DNA from: Methanocellales archaeon
GTDB lineage: Archaea > Halobacteriota > UBA148
Length of the DNA stretch: 49,155 nt
Assembly (NCBI GenBank): GCA_030019435.1
Contig: JASEEV010000002.1
Location: 61,147-110,301 of the forward strand
Direction of reading: 5' to 3'
In this document: piece after piece, positions 1 to 8,729 of the stretch
Numbering within the stretch: position 1 is the first letter of the stretch
Layout of the letters: every line of letters starts with the position of its first letter
The notes under the pieces: model-generated
The model's database searches: none
Seen by the model: the letters and a program-made list of their open reading frames with translations, nothing else
Told to the model about the DNA's origin: nothing
Translations under genes and position numbers: made by a program

Positions 1-1
1 G

Positions 2-334
2 ATGCTGATGTCAGTGATGGAGAGGACGCATGAGATAGGAATCATGAAGGCGATTGGCGCTACCAATGCAAACATCATGTCTCTGTTCTTGGTGGAGGCA
101 GGGATGATCAGTCTGGTCGGCGGAGTATTAGGATGTATATTGGGAGGCATCTGTGCCAAGGTGATAAGCATGGGTGCTAGCATGTATATCGGAATGGACA
201 TGCCCGCCATCGTAACTCCAGAGGTCGCGATCGGGGGGATGATCATCGCGATCTTGGTAGGGGTCATATCGGGTTTGTACCCAGCCAGAAGAGCAGCAAA
301 AATGAGTCCTGTCGAGGCTGTTAGATATGAATGA
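2..334 (+). CDS. ABC transporter permease, FtsX/MacB type (C-terminal fragment)
   Basis: The gene enters from the left edge, so only about 110 C-terminal residues are visible. They contain the cytoplasmic motif ERTHEIGIMKAIGAT, two long hydrophobic helices, and the closing motif GLYPARRAAKMSPVEAVRYE. That order is typical of the FtsX-like permease domain of MacB/LolCE-type ABC exporters. The protein would sit in the cytoplasmic membrane and pair with an ATPase encoded outside the window. What it exports cannot be told. Its stop codon lies 8 bases inside the next gene, which suggests co-transcription. Confidence 0.88.
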   Translation: MLMSVMERTHEIGIMKAIGATNANIMSLFLVEAGMISLVGGVLGCILGGICAKVISMGASMYIGMDMPAIVTPEVAIGGMIIAILVGVISGLYPARRAAKMSPVEAVRYE

Positions 335-1355
335 TATAGACGAATATACCGAGTTGATCGATCAGAGGTTAAGATCTTACTATGAAGCGATCTCAAAAGA
401 GGCGAGAACCTATCATCCTTTCATCGGAGATGTCTCCGCTCAAGTAGGAGAATTTTTGCTCAGAAGAGGGAAGAGAATAGCATCATGTAGCACTTTGCTG
501 ACCTACAAGGGATATACCGGCAAGATAGATGATATACTCGATGTTTGTGTGGGCATCGAGCTGTATCGCCATGGCATCCTGATCCATGATGATTTGGTGG
601 ACAGAGACAAGCAAAGGAGAGGTGGGAAAGCATTTCATCGACTCTTTGCACATGATGACAGATTTGGTGAAAGTCTGGCTGTCTTCTATGGCAACATCCT
701 TTTCAGCCAAGCCCTGAAGACGTTATTCGAGTCCAATTTTGATGTAAAATGCATTGGTAAAGTGATCGAGCTCTTTCTAGACGATTATAAGGCGGTCAAC
801 GAAAGTCAGACGCTTGACCTGCTTTTTGAATACAAGGAGCCCACTGTGGAGGAATGGTATGTCATGGCATCGAAAAGAGCTGCATCGCTGTTCAGGGTTT
901 GCATGTTAACAGGCGCCATCTTAGGGGGGGCACCTGCACAAGATCTTCAGATATTGGAGGAGGCAGCTATGCACGTTGGCTATTCATTTGATATACAAGA
1001 TGACGTCATCGGCACCTTCGCGTCAGAGGAGCAGTATGGAAGATCCACAGATGGGGACATTCTCCTGGGAAAGAAGCCATTGCACGTGATCTATGCCTAT
1101 CAACTGGCAAATGGAAAGGAGCAAGATGAGCTGAGAAGTATCATCAGAGCTGAGAAAGTAGGGGCAGAGGAGATAGACAGGACAAGGGAGATAATAAAAG
1201 GATGCGGGGCTCTGGCTAAGGCAAAAGAGACATCGAGAGATCATGCTAGGAAAGCCATTGAGCTGATAAACAAGACGTCCATGAGCGACGAATCTAAAAA
1301 CTTTTTCAAAGATTTCATAAACTTCGTGGCAGAGAGCTTGGATTGGTACAAATGA
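327..1355 (+). CDS. Polyprenyl (geranylgeranyl/farnesyl-type) diphosphate synthase
   Basis: This 342-aa protein has the length and both aspartate-rich motifs of trans-isoprenyl diphosphate synthases. The first is HDDLVD at residues 87-92, and the second is QDDVIG at about 224-229, where the final Asp is replaced by Gly as in many archaeal members. Such enzymes condense isopentenyl diphosphate with allylic diphosphates to give C15-C25 chains for archaeal lipids or quinones. Product length cannot be read with confidence. The ATG at 327 overlaps the upstream permease and has GAGG about 9 bases upstream. The overlap suggests a shared transcript but no obvious functional link. Confidence 0.88.
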   Translation: MNDIDEYTELIDQRLRSYYEAISKEARTYHPFIGDVSAQVGEFLLRRGKRIASCSTLLTYKGYTGKIDDILDVCVGIELYRHGILIHDDLVDRDKQRRGGKAFHRLFAHDDRFGESLAVFYGNILFSQALKTLFESNFDVKCIGKVIELFLDDYKAVNESQTLDLLFEYKEPTVEEWYVMASKRAASLFRVCMLTGAILGGAPAQDLQILEEAAMHVGYSFDIQDDVIGTFASEEQYGRSTDGDILLGKKPLHVIYAYQLANGKEQDELRSIIRAEKVGAEEIDRTREIIKGCGALAKAKETSRDHARKAIELINKTSMSDESKNFFKDFINFVAESLDWYK

Positions 1356-1427
1356 GATCGATCTATATACCTCCATCAAAAGTTATAAGGGCAATGAGAG
1401 CCAAGTGTAAGAAGGGATGGATAAGTG

Positions 1428-1541
1428 ATGTTTTATAGATGCAGGGTGTGCGGATATGCACATAACATGCGTGCAACCCCATTGCATTGTACAATTTGCG
1501 GGAACGAAGAATCACTATTCATGAGTAGGGGCGATACATGA
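1428..1541 (+). CDS. 37-aa rubredoxin-like zinc-ribbon protein
   Basis: A short reading frame encodes 37 residues with two knuckles, C5-x2-C8-G-Y and C21-x2-C24-G. This is the pattern of a minimal rubredoxin-like or zinc-ribbon fold binding one Zn or Fe. It starts at ATG 1428 with GAAGGGATGG a few bases upstream, and its stop overlaps the next ATG in an ATGA arrangement, which supports translation. Its role is unknown. It could be a small electron carrier or a metal-binding accessory to the membrane protein that follows. Confidence 0.62.
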   Translation: MFYRCRVCGYAHNMRATPLHCTICGNEESLFMSRGDT

Positions 1542-1789
1542 TGAACTTCCCAGAAAGAAGAGATGAATTGGCCCATGGGAGCGAAAATGCCCAGATAGGC
1601 GCCTCGTTAATCATAGCAATAGGAATCTTAATTGAGCTCTTTGGGGCTGGAGCACTGCTCGGAGTGCTCGGGGCAGCAGCCAAAAACGCATCCTCCCTGA
1701 TACTATTCTGGGGGATGTTCGTTTGCTTGGTTGGAGTGATCGCACGTATATATTCACGCTATGGTGGTAGTAGAGATCATGGGATGTGA
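1538..1789 (+). CDS. Small two-helix membrane protein, unknown function
   Basis: The protein has 83 aa (82 if the second of two consecutive ATGs is used). It has a charged N-terminus of about 20 residues, a hydrophobic segment at roughly 23-48, a short linker, a second hydrophobic segment at about 52-70, and a basic tail. I recognise no family. It overlaps the upstream rubredoxin-like gene by 4 bases, so the two are probably translated together. It converges on the NMD3 gene, with only two bases between the stop codons. Confidence 0.6.
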   Translation: MMNFPERRDELAHGSENAQIGASLIIAIGILIELFGAGALLGVLGAAAKNASSLILFWGMFVCLVGVIARIYSRYGGSRDHGM

Positions 1790-1791
1790 CA

Positions 1792-2817
1792 TCAGTTTTC
1801 TGGCAGGACAAACATCCCCTTGCGAGTTTTGACGACCGATATCTCAGCTCCACTTTCTGCCTTCAAAAATGCTGGTCGTGGGAGGGTTCTTGGCTCATAT
1901 GAATCTGGATCGAGCACTTGGATCTCATCATCTTGCACCATCGTCAAGACAGTAGTCTGGGCATCACTTCGATGGCACAACAGCTCCGCACCTCCCAGAT
2001 CGTCCACGTCTGAGGTAAATTGTGCACCCGTCTTTAAGTTCCTCCCAACAACCCTTTTCCCCATCCTCGCAATATCGATGACATGATCTCCGAGGGAAAT
2101 GATGTCGCCAACCAGGAATTGGGGTAGTCGAACGGCAAATGATACTCGATAGAACTCTCTTCCGTCTCTTCGCCCAGCCAATTTTGCTGCCTCGGAAAGC
2201 TTACCACCAAATTCCTCTGTGATCGCCTTAGATATCTGCTTGCCAGCGTGGATGGGCGCAACATATATGTCGATGCCCTCCTTCAACTCTCGTATATCCA
2301 AGATGAAAGCCATCCTATCACTTTTTTGATTGATGATAGCAGCTGCGATCTCTTTGCACCTTGATCTTTCCTCTGATGTGGGAAATCGATTTTCCGCCCT
2401 GACCTGAACTATGCCCTCATAATATCCTCCAGCAATCCGCCTACATCTATCGCACGATTCCCTCTCAATCCGAACGTCCACATCAACATCTTTGGATGCA
2501 GCCATGCCCTTTACCACAGCATCCACATGAACATGTACCCTCATGATCTCACCCAATGTTTCGGGCTCGAACGCAACATGGACGTCCTCAGCTGCTGGAT
2601 TGATGTTCAGCTGAGATCTCACGGTCGATATTGCTAGACCATGGGGATCACATTCAACCCACTTCCTGTCCTGAAAAAACGATCCGCATGTCGTGCAGAT
2701 CTTCGCTCCCAAGATGGAAGAACATTTCACCAGATCAAACCGCTCCAAGAAACATTGTGCGCAGAGCCCTCCTTCTGATCTTCGACCGCAATTTGGGCAG
2801 AAAAGAGATGATGTCAT
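1792..2817 (-). CDS. NMD3-family protein
   Basis: This 341-aa protein begins with a zinc ribbon (CPNC, then CAQC) and continues with CTTCG. At about residues 125-135 it carries the NMD3 hallmark: a cysteine pair followed by RIAGGYYEGIVQVR. Eukaryotic NMD3 is the 60S export adaptor. Archaeal homologues keep the zinc and eIF5A-like parts and probably act in large-subunit maturation, which here is inference. The ATG overlaps the stop of the DUF424 gene (TAATG), so it belongs to the MCM-DUF424-NMD3 operon. Confidence 0.85.
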   Translation of the reverse strand: MTSSLFCPNCGRRSEGGLCAQCFLERFDLVKCSSILGAKICTTCGSFFQDRKWVECDPHGLAISTVRSQLNINPAAEDVHVAFEPETLGEIMRVHVHVDAVVKGMAASKDVDVDVRIERESCDRCRRIAGGYYEGIVQVRAENRFPTSEERSRCKEIAAAIINQKSDRMAFILDIRELKEGIDIYVAPIHAGKQISKAITEEFGGKLSEAAKLAGRRDGREFYRVSFAVRLPQFLVGDIISLGDHVIDIARMGKRVVGRNLKTGAQFTSDVDDLGGAELLCHRSDAQTTVLTMVQDDEIQVLDPDSYEPRTLPRPAFLKAESGAEISVVKTRKGMFVLPEN

Positions 2818-3113
2818 TATTGCATCCGCACCATTTGAGCGTGTGGCACTCCACCTATGGTGATCACGTTGTCTTGATCGATAACTCCGCTTTTAATCGC
2901 ACAGGCTACCGCCCTTTCTCCTAGTAGATTAGCGATGGTGGCTTTTTGGAGTGCCTCTATCACTTCCGCATCAGTAGCAGACTTGCCCTTATAGAATTCC
3001 TTTGACACATGAATCCTCAGCTCACCCTCACTGAACGTTTTTCCTATGAGCTCTCGGTCGCATGCTGCAACCATGATCTCTGATCCCATGTTATGGATTT
3101 TGAGATACATCAT
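2817..3113 (-). CDS. DUF424 family protein
   Basis: A 98-aa protein matching the archaeal DUF424 family. It opens with a short beta-rich region (MYLKIHNMGSEIMVAACDRELIGKTF) and ends in the conserved GGVPHAQMVRM-type tail. Function is not known. In archaea this family is often found beside translation or replication genes. It overlaps the MCM gene by 4 bases (ATGA) and the NMD3 gene by 1 base, so the three are almost certainly one transcript. Confidence 0.82.
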   Translation of the reverse strand: MMYLKIHNMGSEIMVAACDRELIGKTFSEGELRIHVSKEFYKGKSATDAEVIEALQKATIANLLGERAVACAIKSGVIDQDNVITIGGVPHAQMVRMQ

Positions 3114-5173
3114 GCTAGTCTAATAAATCCTGGCTTAGGCTCGAAAACATCACCCTGTTGCTTTAACTTGGCTAGCAATTCCTCTGCTTTACTCCTCTCA
3201 ATCCCACTCTCCTCTGCCTTATCATAGACATCTTCTTTTGGAGGAGCACCCCCATGCTCCTTCTCTAGTTCTCGTATTATATCCCTAAGCACCTTGATCT
3301 TATCTCGCTGACTTTTAGTGATGCCAACAGCTATGACGTCTACATCAAGCAACCCTGTCTCGCGATCGATGCCAACTTGTCTGAGGCAGGACTCGGTGAT
3401 GCGTATGACCCGATCTGCGTCTTCTTCGAAGACCTTATCACTCAGTCTTATTCTTGCAGAAGCCTCCGCCAATCGCACTAACGCCTCCAATGAGCGTGCT
3501 GTCACTGGAACCGGTGCATTCTCCCCCCCTTGTTTTCGCATCCCAAGATAGAAGTCCATCAGTCTCTTCATAGCTTCATCGCTCATTATCGGGTATATTC
3601 GCTTGGCATAGGCGATGTATTTGCGCAGTAGTTCTGGTTCGATCGCTGGTCGGACCGTCTTCATGGCAGATTCTACATCTTCTTTCGTTATTTTTCCAGA
3701 GGGAAAGTACTTGGCATGTGCCGATAACTCTCCAGCGTAGTGTGCTCTTAAGATGTGCTCCGCAACCTTCGCATCTAATTCTACGTTTGGCTCATCTACG
3801 ATCGGAAAAATCAGATCGAATCTAGATAAAAGCGTAGGAGGCATATTGATCTGGTTTGCTATTGGTTCGTATTTATCAAATCTACCGTATTTTGGGTTTG
3901 CGGCGCCGAGCAACGCGCACCTTGACCGTAATGATGCCACAACGCCTGCTTTGGCTATGCTGATCGTCTGCTGTTCCATCGCCTCGTGCAACGCACTCCG
4001 GTCCTCGGTCCTCATCTTGTCTATTTCGTCGACGGCGGCAATTCCCTTGTCTGCTAGCACAAGTGCACCTGCTTCGAGAGTCCATCTACCTTCGCCGAAC
4101 TCATCTTTTACTGCGGTAGCCGTCAAGCCAGCTGCGCTCGTACCTTTCCCGCTGGTATAGATCCCCCTTGGCGCCAACTTAGCCACGTATCTGAGCAATT
4201 GCGATTTAGCTGTCCCAGGATCTCCTACGAGCAGCAGATGAATGTCTCCCCTTATGCGAGTGCCGTCCGGCAACGATTTCGGGATGCCAGAAAATAACTG
4301 AAGCACCATCGCTTCCTTGATGTCCTCATAGCCAAATATGGATGATGCGATCGAGTTGACCACGGTTTCATAGATGTCTGGATCTTCCGACAACTTCAGA
4401 ATGGCTTTTTCATCCTCTCTGGAGATTTCCAGAGTCTCAAACTCTTGCTCTATCATCTCAATGGAGATGCACTCTAAATAGACGTCAAAAAACGTGCTCT
4501 TGCCTGTTGGAAAGGTTCGCTGGTATGAATGAAGGACGCCAGTCACGACCACCCTGTCTCCAGGAACTACTTGCCCAGTCAGGTCATCCTCTACGTTCAC
4601 ATCTATTGTCTGTGGTTGTGCCCCTCCTCTCAACTCCTCTGGCGATTCTTGGATCTGCAGTTTTTGTGCATCTATGAAAGAGGACTCGTTGAATACGAGT
4701 TTGAATGGACCTTTTCTCTTGCAGTCATCGCATTCGTACGGTTCTTTAAATTTACCTCCACTTTGTGGGACAAGGGTCACATGGTCACAGCGCATGCACT
4801 GAAATGCAGCTTCCGTCACTTTGGGACGCACAGTGGTGGCTTTACGCACGAGACCCTCTATCGCGATCAATTTTGAGATATGATCGCTTCTCAGATCGCG
4901 AATGTATATCCTTTCTGGAGCCTTAGTTATTCTCACATGTACATTATCGAGCGATACATCGATGGGAAGATCGATAGTTCGTAAAGCCTCTTCTGCAACT
5001 TGCAACACATCATGAGGTCTCTCTAATAAGGAATCCGCCAAATCGACATCATATCTCTCGATATCTGGGAACTCGACGACCAAGCTACGTTCATCTGGGT
5101 AGGAGTTCGCTAACTGAAGGATCTGCTGCTTGTAATATTGCTTGAAGAATTCCTCCCATTTCGAAACTGGCAT
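3110..5173 (-). CDS. mcm: Replicative DNA helicase MCM
   Basis: This 687-aa protein has the full archaeal MCM layout. An N-terminal OB region carries a zinc motif with C126, C129, C148 and C151. The AAA+ domain has Walker A GDPGTAKS at 317-324, Walker B AAVDEIDKM near 375, and the arginine-finger segment LLSRFDLIF near 430. A C-terminal winged helix follows. It forms the hexamer that unwinds DNA at the fork. No intein is present. A GINS subunit, both primase subunits and PCNA are encoded elsewhere in the window. It leads the mcm-DUF424-NMD3 operon. Confidence 0.97.
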   Translation of the reverse strand: MPVSKWEEFFKQYYKQQILQLANSYPDERSLVVEFPDIERYDVDLADSLLERPHDVLQVAEEALRTIDLPIDVSLDNVHVRITKAPERIYIRDLRSDHISKLIAIEGLVRKATTVRPKVTEAAFQCMRCDHVTLVPQSGGKFKEPYECDDCKRKGPFKLVFNESSFIDAQKLQIQESPEELRGGAQPQTIDVNVEDDLTGQVVPGDRVVVTGVLHSYQRTFPTGKSTFFDVYLECISIEMIEQEFETLEISREDEKAILKLSEDPDIYETVVNSIASSIFGYEDIKEAMVLQLFSGIPKSLPDGTRIRGDIHLLLVGDPGTAKSQLLRYVAKLAPRGIYTSGKGTSAAGLTATAVKDEFGEGRWTLEAGALVLADKGIAAVDEIDKMRTEDRSALHEAMEQQTISIAKAGVVASLRSRCALLGAANPKYGRFDKYEPIANQINMPPTLLSRFDLIFPIVDEPNVELDAKVAEHILRAHYAGELSAHAKYFPSGKITKEDVESAMKTVRPAIEPELLRKYIAYAKRIYPIMSDEAMKRLMDFYLGMRKQGGENAPVPVTARSLEALVRLAEASARIRLSDKVFEEDADRVIRITESCLRQVGIDRETGLLDVDVIAVGITKSQRDKIKVLRDIIRELEKEHGGAPPKEDVYDKAEESGIERSKAEELLAKLKQQGDVFEPKPGFIRLA

Positions 5174-5214
5174 ACTGAATTATATGACTCAAAAGCATAA
5201 GAAGTTTGCTTTGG

Positions 5215-5763
5215 TCATAGCAAACCAAGCCCTCTCAGCTCTTTGGCGATCTTTTCCACCGCGACCTCGGCATCTGCTGGTTTCTTTCCACCCGTGACGA
5301 CCAACTTGCCAGACCCAAATAGCAATACGACCACCTTGGGCTCTGATAGTCTGTACACCAACCCAGGAAACTGCTCTGGCTCATATTCGATGTTCTCCAA
5401 GCCGAGTCCGATGGCTATCGCGTTCAAGTTAAGCTCTGATCCCAGATCGGCAGACGCAACGATGTTCTGTACGGTGACCTGGGGTTTTTCGATGACGTCA
5501 ATGCCAATCTCCCTCATCTTTCTAAAGACTTTTTGCAAACTTTTCTCGACATCCTCGATGCTTTTGGCTCCGGTGCAGACGATCTTTCCAGACCGAAAAA
5601 TCAGCGCAGCTGCCTTAGGATTTTTAGTTCGATATACTAAGCCAGGGAATTGCTCTGGATCATAATTGGCACCCTCTAACACAAGCGCGACCGACCTAAG
5701 GTTTATTTCTTGCCCTATCGCCGTAGATGCCACAACGTTTTCTATTTTAATTAATTTCGCCAA
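5215..5763 (-). CDS. tbp: TATA-box-binding protein (main copy)
   Basis: The 182-aa protein has the two direct repeats of TBP. Each contains a [12 protein letters not shown]- or [12 protein letters not shown]-type strand, followed by the AAALIF/KVVVLLF segment that contacts DNA. It recruits TFB and RNA polymerase to promoters. The start appears to be TTG at 5763, preceded by GGTG about 8 bases upstream. A TATA-like TTTATAAA lies near 5796-5803. The bases around this TTG match those around the cbiO start exactly for 19 nt. A second, divergent TBP lies at 47.1 kb. Confidence 0.96.
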   Translation of the reverse strand: MAKLIKIENVVASTAIGQEINLRSVALVLEGANYDPEQFPGLVYRTKNPKAAALIFRSGKIVCTGAKSIEDVEKSLQKVFRKMREIGIDVIEKPQVTVQNIVASADLGSELNLNAIAIGLGLENIEYEPEQFPGLVYRLSEPKVVVLLFGSGKLVVTGGKKPADAEVAVEKIAKELRGLGLL

Positions 5764-5796
5764 TTACAACACCCCACGTATATAGTTGAAAGGAGT

Positions 5797-6267
5797 TTAT
5801 AAAAGTTGGTCATTTTTCCACAACTGTGCATCGATCACGTAACTCCTCCCCCTCCTTCTGATCTGCGGAAAGCGCATGATCTCTTCTACTGTAAATCCAA
5901 CCCCCTCTGCTAGATATCGTTTTTTAAGATCGATCCATTTGATGATGTATGCTCTCCTTGGCTTGCCTTTCCCGTGCTTAAGTTCAACAGCTAAGAGTCC
6001 TTTTCTACCGGATCTACGGAGAAAATTGTCTATGCGCTCGATTTGATCGATGCCAAAATGTTGAGTGAAATAGAGTGCCCCTGTCTTGGTGGACACGCTT
6101 TTGCACTCGATGCCAAGATAATAATCCTCATGCGAGGAATCAACGAGCACATCAAGTATTTGCGAGGAAAATCTATGCTGTTTGATCCGATATGCGATGC
6201 CATCGATCTGGTTTTGCTCAAAAAATTTGTTGAACGACCTCACGATCTCACGTTCAAATTCGGTCAT
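5797..6267 (-). CDS. Predicted PD-(D/E)XK-type nuclease, unassigned family
   Basis: A 156-aa basic protein. Its N-terminal half shows a possible restriction-endonuclease-like core: an early Glu (FEREIVRSF), then ILDVLVDSSHEDYYLGIECKSV at about 38-58, where D...ECK fits the PD-(D/E)XK signature, then LYFTQHFGIDQIERIDNF. This resembles Hjc-like and other small archaeal nucleases, but I cannot name the family. It is divergent from a Cas4-like gene, with about 60 bases between their starts that must hold both promoters. A role in DNA repair is inference. Confidence 0.6.
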   Translation of the reverse strand: MTEFEREIVRSFNKFFEQNQIDGIAYRIKQHRFSSQILDVLVDSSHEDYYLGIECKSVSTKTGALYFTQHFGIDQIERIDNFLRRSGRKGLLAVELKHGKGKPRRAYIIKWIDLKKRYLAEGVGFTVEEIMRFPQIRRRGRSYVIDAQLWKNDQLL

Positions 6268-6326
6268 TTATTTTTACCCAACAAGTGATATATCCGTTCG
6301 TAATAAAATACCTAATTGGTGGAAAT

Positions 6327-7073
6327 TTGATCAGAGTCTGCGATCTAGGGTTATATCTATCGTGCCCGCGCCAAATCTATTTCACTTCTAGAGGACACGA
6401 GTTAAAGATGGACACGGTTGAATATGTAGAGCACTTATTACTCAGAGGACTTGCATTCCAGTTTCCCACGTTAATCAAAGAGGAACGCCTGCGCGAATTA
6501 GAAGCGTGCCTAGATAAAATTGCAGATGAACGTACGCAGCCCAAGGAAAAAATCGATGAAGCAAAATCAAGAATTGATATCGATGAGATTGCTACAGGTC
6601 TATCAAAAGCCTTAGACGATATGGGTAAAGGGTGTTTGCTCGAGAAAATTATGCCATGGAGGGTTGAGTACCACATGTGCTCAAAGCACCTTGGAATGGT
6701 TGGACGTCCGGATAAGTTGATCCTGATCGATGGGGAGATCATTCCCTCGATCATCAAAACTGGTGATAAACCTGGATACGGTATCTGGAAAGACGACAGA
6801 CTACAGCTAACTGCATATGCGATTTTGGTCGAAGAAGAATTTGAAGTTAGCGTGAAACATGGTTTTGTAGAATATGCCCGATATGGGGAGTTTCGCGAGA
6901 CCAAAATCAAACGTGGTGACCGGAGAAGGGTCTTGCGGATCCTAGCAAGGGTGAAGAAAATAATGGATGGCGCACTCCCAGATAAGTCGAGCAGAGCGCC
7001 TTGTGACCATTGTGGATTCATTGATATGTGCAAGACGAGAAAGTCATTGCTTTCCAAATTTTTTGGTGATTAG
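6327..7073 (+). CDS. Stand-alone Cas4-like protein (DUF83, RecB-type fold)
   Basis: From the TTG at 6327 the protein has 248 aa and begins MIRVCDLGLYLSCPRQIYF, as Cas4-like proteins normally do. GGTGG at 6318-6322 supports this start over the upstream in-frame GTG at 6285. One cysteine near the N-terminus (C13) and three near the C-terminus (C226, C229, C235) match the Fe-S cluster ligands. The core has GRPDK at about 127-131 and QLTAY at about 160-164. The usual catalytic ExK is replaced by IIK in PSIIKTG. No CRISPR or other cas gene is nearby, so this is a housekeeping or repair paralogue, possibly without nuclease activity. Confidence 0.78.
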   Translation: MIRVCDLGLYLSCPRQIYFTSRGHELKMDTVEYVEHLLLRGLAFQFPTLIKEERLRELEACLDKIADERTQPKEKIDEAKSRIDIDEIATGLSKALDDMGKGCLLEKIMPWRVEYHMCSKHLGMVGRPDKLILIDGEIIPSIIKTGDKPGYGIWKDDRLQLTAYAILVEEEFEVSVKHGFVEYARYGEFRETKIKRGDRRRVLRILARVKKIMDGALPDKSSRAPCDHCGFIDMCKTRKSLLSKFFGD

Positions 7074-7074
7074 C

Positions 7075-8319
7075 ATGACGCAGATTGAGGATGCTAAATC
7101 AGGCAAGATCACAAGAGAGATGGCATGTGTTGCTCTCGATGAGAGAATCGCACCGGAGATCCTACGCAAGCGCATAGCTAGTGGTGAGATCGTGATCGTG
7201 ACACGTCGTAAATGCAAGCCATTGGGGATAGGCAAAGGACTGCGAACGAAGGTCAATGTAAATCTAGGCACCTCCTCTGTTGTAGTCGATCCTGATGCTG
7301 AGATCAGGAAGGCTATGATTGCTGTTGAGCACGGAGCGGACACCATATCCGATCTATCAATGGGTAGCGATATAGACGAGATTAGGAGGGCGATCTCCTA
7401 TGCAGTCTCCGTCCCATTGACGACCGTGCCGATTTACCAGACCACTGCTGAGAAGGGCTCATTTCATAAAATAGACCAAGACGATCTCATCAGGATCATA
7501 CAAAAGCAAGTTCAAGAAGGCGTGAGTTCAGTAGTCATCCATGCAGGTTTCACCTTGGACACGCTTACCTCATTGAAAAAAGCATCTCGTACCATGGGAA
7601 TGGTATCAAAAGGTGGATCGTTTACGGCGGCATGGATGATTGCGCACAAAAAGGAGAATCCTTTTTTGGAGCGATATGATGAGATCCTAGAAATGCTCCG
7701 GAGAAGAGATGTCGTTCTTTCGTTGGGTAATGCCATGCGAAGTGGATGCGTTCATGACTTGAGCGATAAGCCACAGCTATCAGAGATCCAGAGGAATGCA
7801 GAACTAGCAAGACGTGCCAATGATGTTGGCGTGCAGACGATCATCGAAGGCATGGGAGGTCATGTTCCTGTAAAAGAGATCGTTGCATATGTTAAATATC
7901 ACAAGAAGATCGCTGGCAACAGACCGCTCTTTGTTTCTGGACCATTGCCAACGGACATCGCAGTGGGCTACGATCATATAGCTGCCTGTGTTGGTGCCAG
8001 CATAGCTAGTGGAGCCGGTGCGGACTATCTTTGCGCCATAACTCCGTCTGAGCATCTTGCTCTTCCCAACATAGATCACATTAGGGAGGGCACAATCGCT
8101 TTTCGCATTGCCGCTCATATAGGAGACTCGATGAAATATGGTCTCTCTGATCGAGATCTCAACTTGGCTAGAATGCGACGTCACCGCGATTGGGAGGGGC
8201 AGTTCAAATTTGCACTCGAGGGAGAAAAGGCAAGACAAATTCATTCATCTGGGGACACATGCACGATGTGCGGAGATTTTTGTGCCCTAAAGATCATGGA
8301 GCAGTACCTCGGTCATTGA
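7075..8319 (+). CDS. thiC: Phosphomethylpyrimidine synthase ThiC
   Basis: The 414-aa protein is a ThiC-family radical-SAM enzyme. ThiC converts aminoimidazole ribotide to HMP phosphate in thiamine synthesis. The start is ATG 7075, one base after the previous stop. Motifs include NVNLGTSSVV, SDLSMGSDIDEIR, VPIYQT, EGMGGHVP, and a C-terminal cluster motif with C396, C399 and C403. The spacing is C-x2-C-x3-C, where bacterial ThiC has C-x2-C-x4-C. The closely related 5-hydroxybenzimidazole synthase used for cobamide lower ligands is a possible alternative, but ThiC is more likely. Confidence 0.9.
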   Translation: MTQIEDAKSGKITREMACVALDERIAPEILRKRIASGEIVIVTRRKCKPLGIGKGLRTKVNVNLGTSSVVVDPDAEIRKAMIAVEHGADTISDLSMGSDIDEIRRAISYAVSVPLTTVPIYQTTAEKGSFHKIDQDDLIRIIQKQVQEGVSSVVIHAGFTLDTLTSLKKASRTMGMVSKGGSFTAAWMIAHKKENPFLERYDEILEMLRRRDVVLSLGNAMRSGCVHDLSDKPQLSEIQRNAELARRANDVGVQTIIEGMGGHVPVKEIVAYVKYHKKIAGNRPLFVSGPLPTDIAVGYDHIAACVGASIASGAGADYLCAITPSEHLALPNIDHIREGTIAFRIAAHIGDSMKYGLSDRDLNLARMRRHRDWEGQFKFALEGEKARQIHSSGDTCTMCGDFCALKIMEQYLGH

Positions 8320-8507
8320 GCACCAAGAAACATTACTTGTTATATTATATAACTAGGAACCGTCCTGCCTGCGCTCAAATTTGTCAGATTGGAAAAAATT
8401 TTAAATTAAGTCGGCGTAGAAATGGCATAGTATTAGGCTCGACTGTCGGGAATGTATTTAAAGACCGCTAATCCTCTTTGAGAGAGCTGTGCTTAACTCC
8501 TGATGCT

Positions 8508-8725
8508 TTATTTATATAGTCTTATACGATACCTTCTATGCTTATCCATTGCATAAAGTATCATAGCTATACCTATTACTCCTCCATTAAATAGAACTAA
8601 GAATCTGATAGGTTAAATGTTTCAAAACTTACAAAAAACGCGCCAGCGAATATTATTATGAATATGCCAGCGACAAGGAGACCAAGAAAAACTACAAAAT
8701 TTATTAGATAATCTACGAACGACAT
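8508..8725 (-). pseudogene. Small two-helix membrane protein gene, apparently frameshifted
   Basis: From ATG 8725 a 42-aa frame encodes one strong transmembrane helix (FVVFLGLLVAGIFIIIFAGAF) and ends at 8597. Just downstream another frame with no start codon of its own reads LVLFNGGVIGIAMILYAM followed by a basic tail, and stops at 8508. One added base near 8597 would join them into a protein of about 73 aa with two helices and a cytoplasmic tail. Four bases separate this ATG from the stop of the 57-aa cysteine protein upstream, so they look like one transcript. It may be a real decayed gene, a sequencing slip, or two separate peptides. Confidence 0.4.
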
Positions 8726-8729
8726 AATT

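Noticed and set aside
1023-1379. 118-codon open frame opposite the prenyl synthase
   Set aside because: Lies within a clear gene on the other strand, has no family resemblance and an odd cysteine- and serine-rich composition. Treated as a shadow.
8320-8507. tRNA or other structured RNA between thiC and the small genes
   Set aside because: No cloverleaf, anticodon arm or CCA-like end could be placed. The sequence is AT-rich with promoter-like stretches only.
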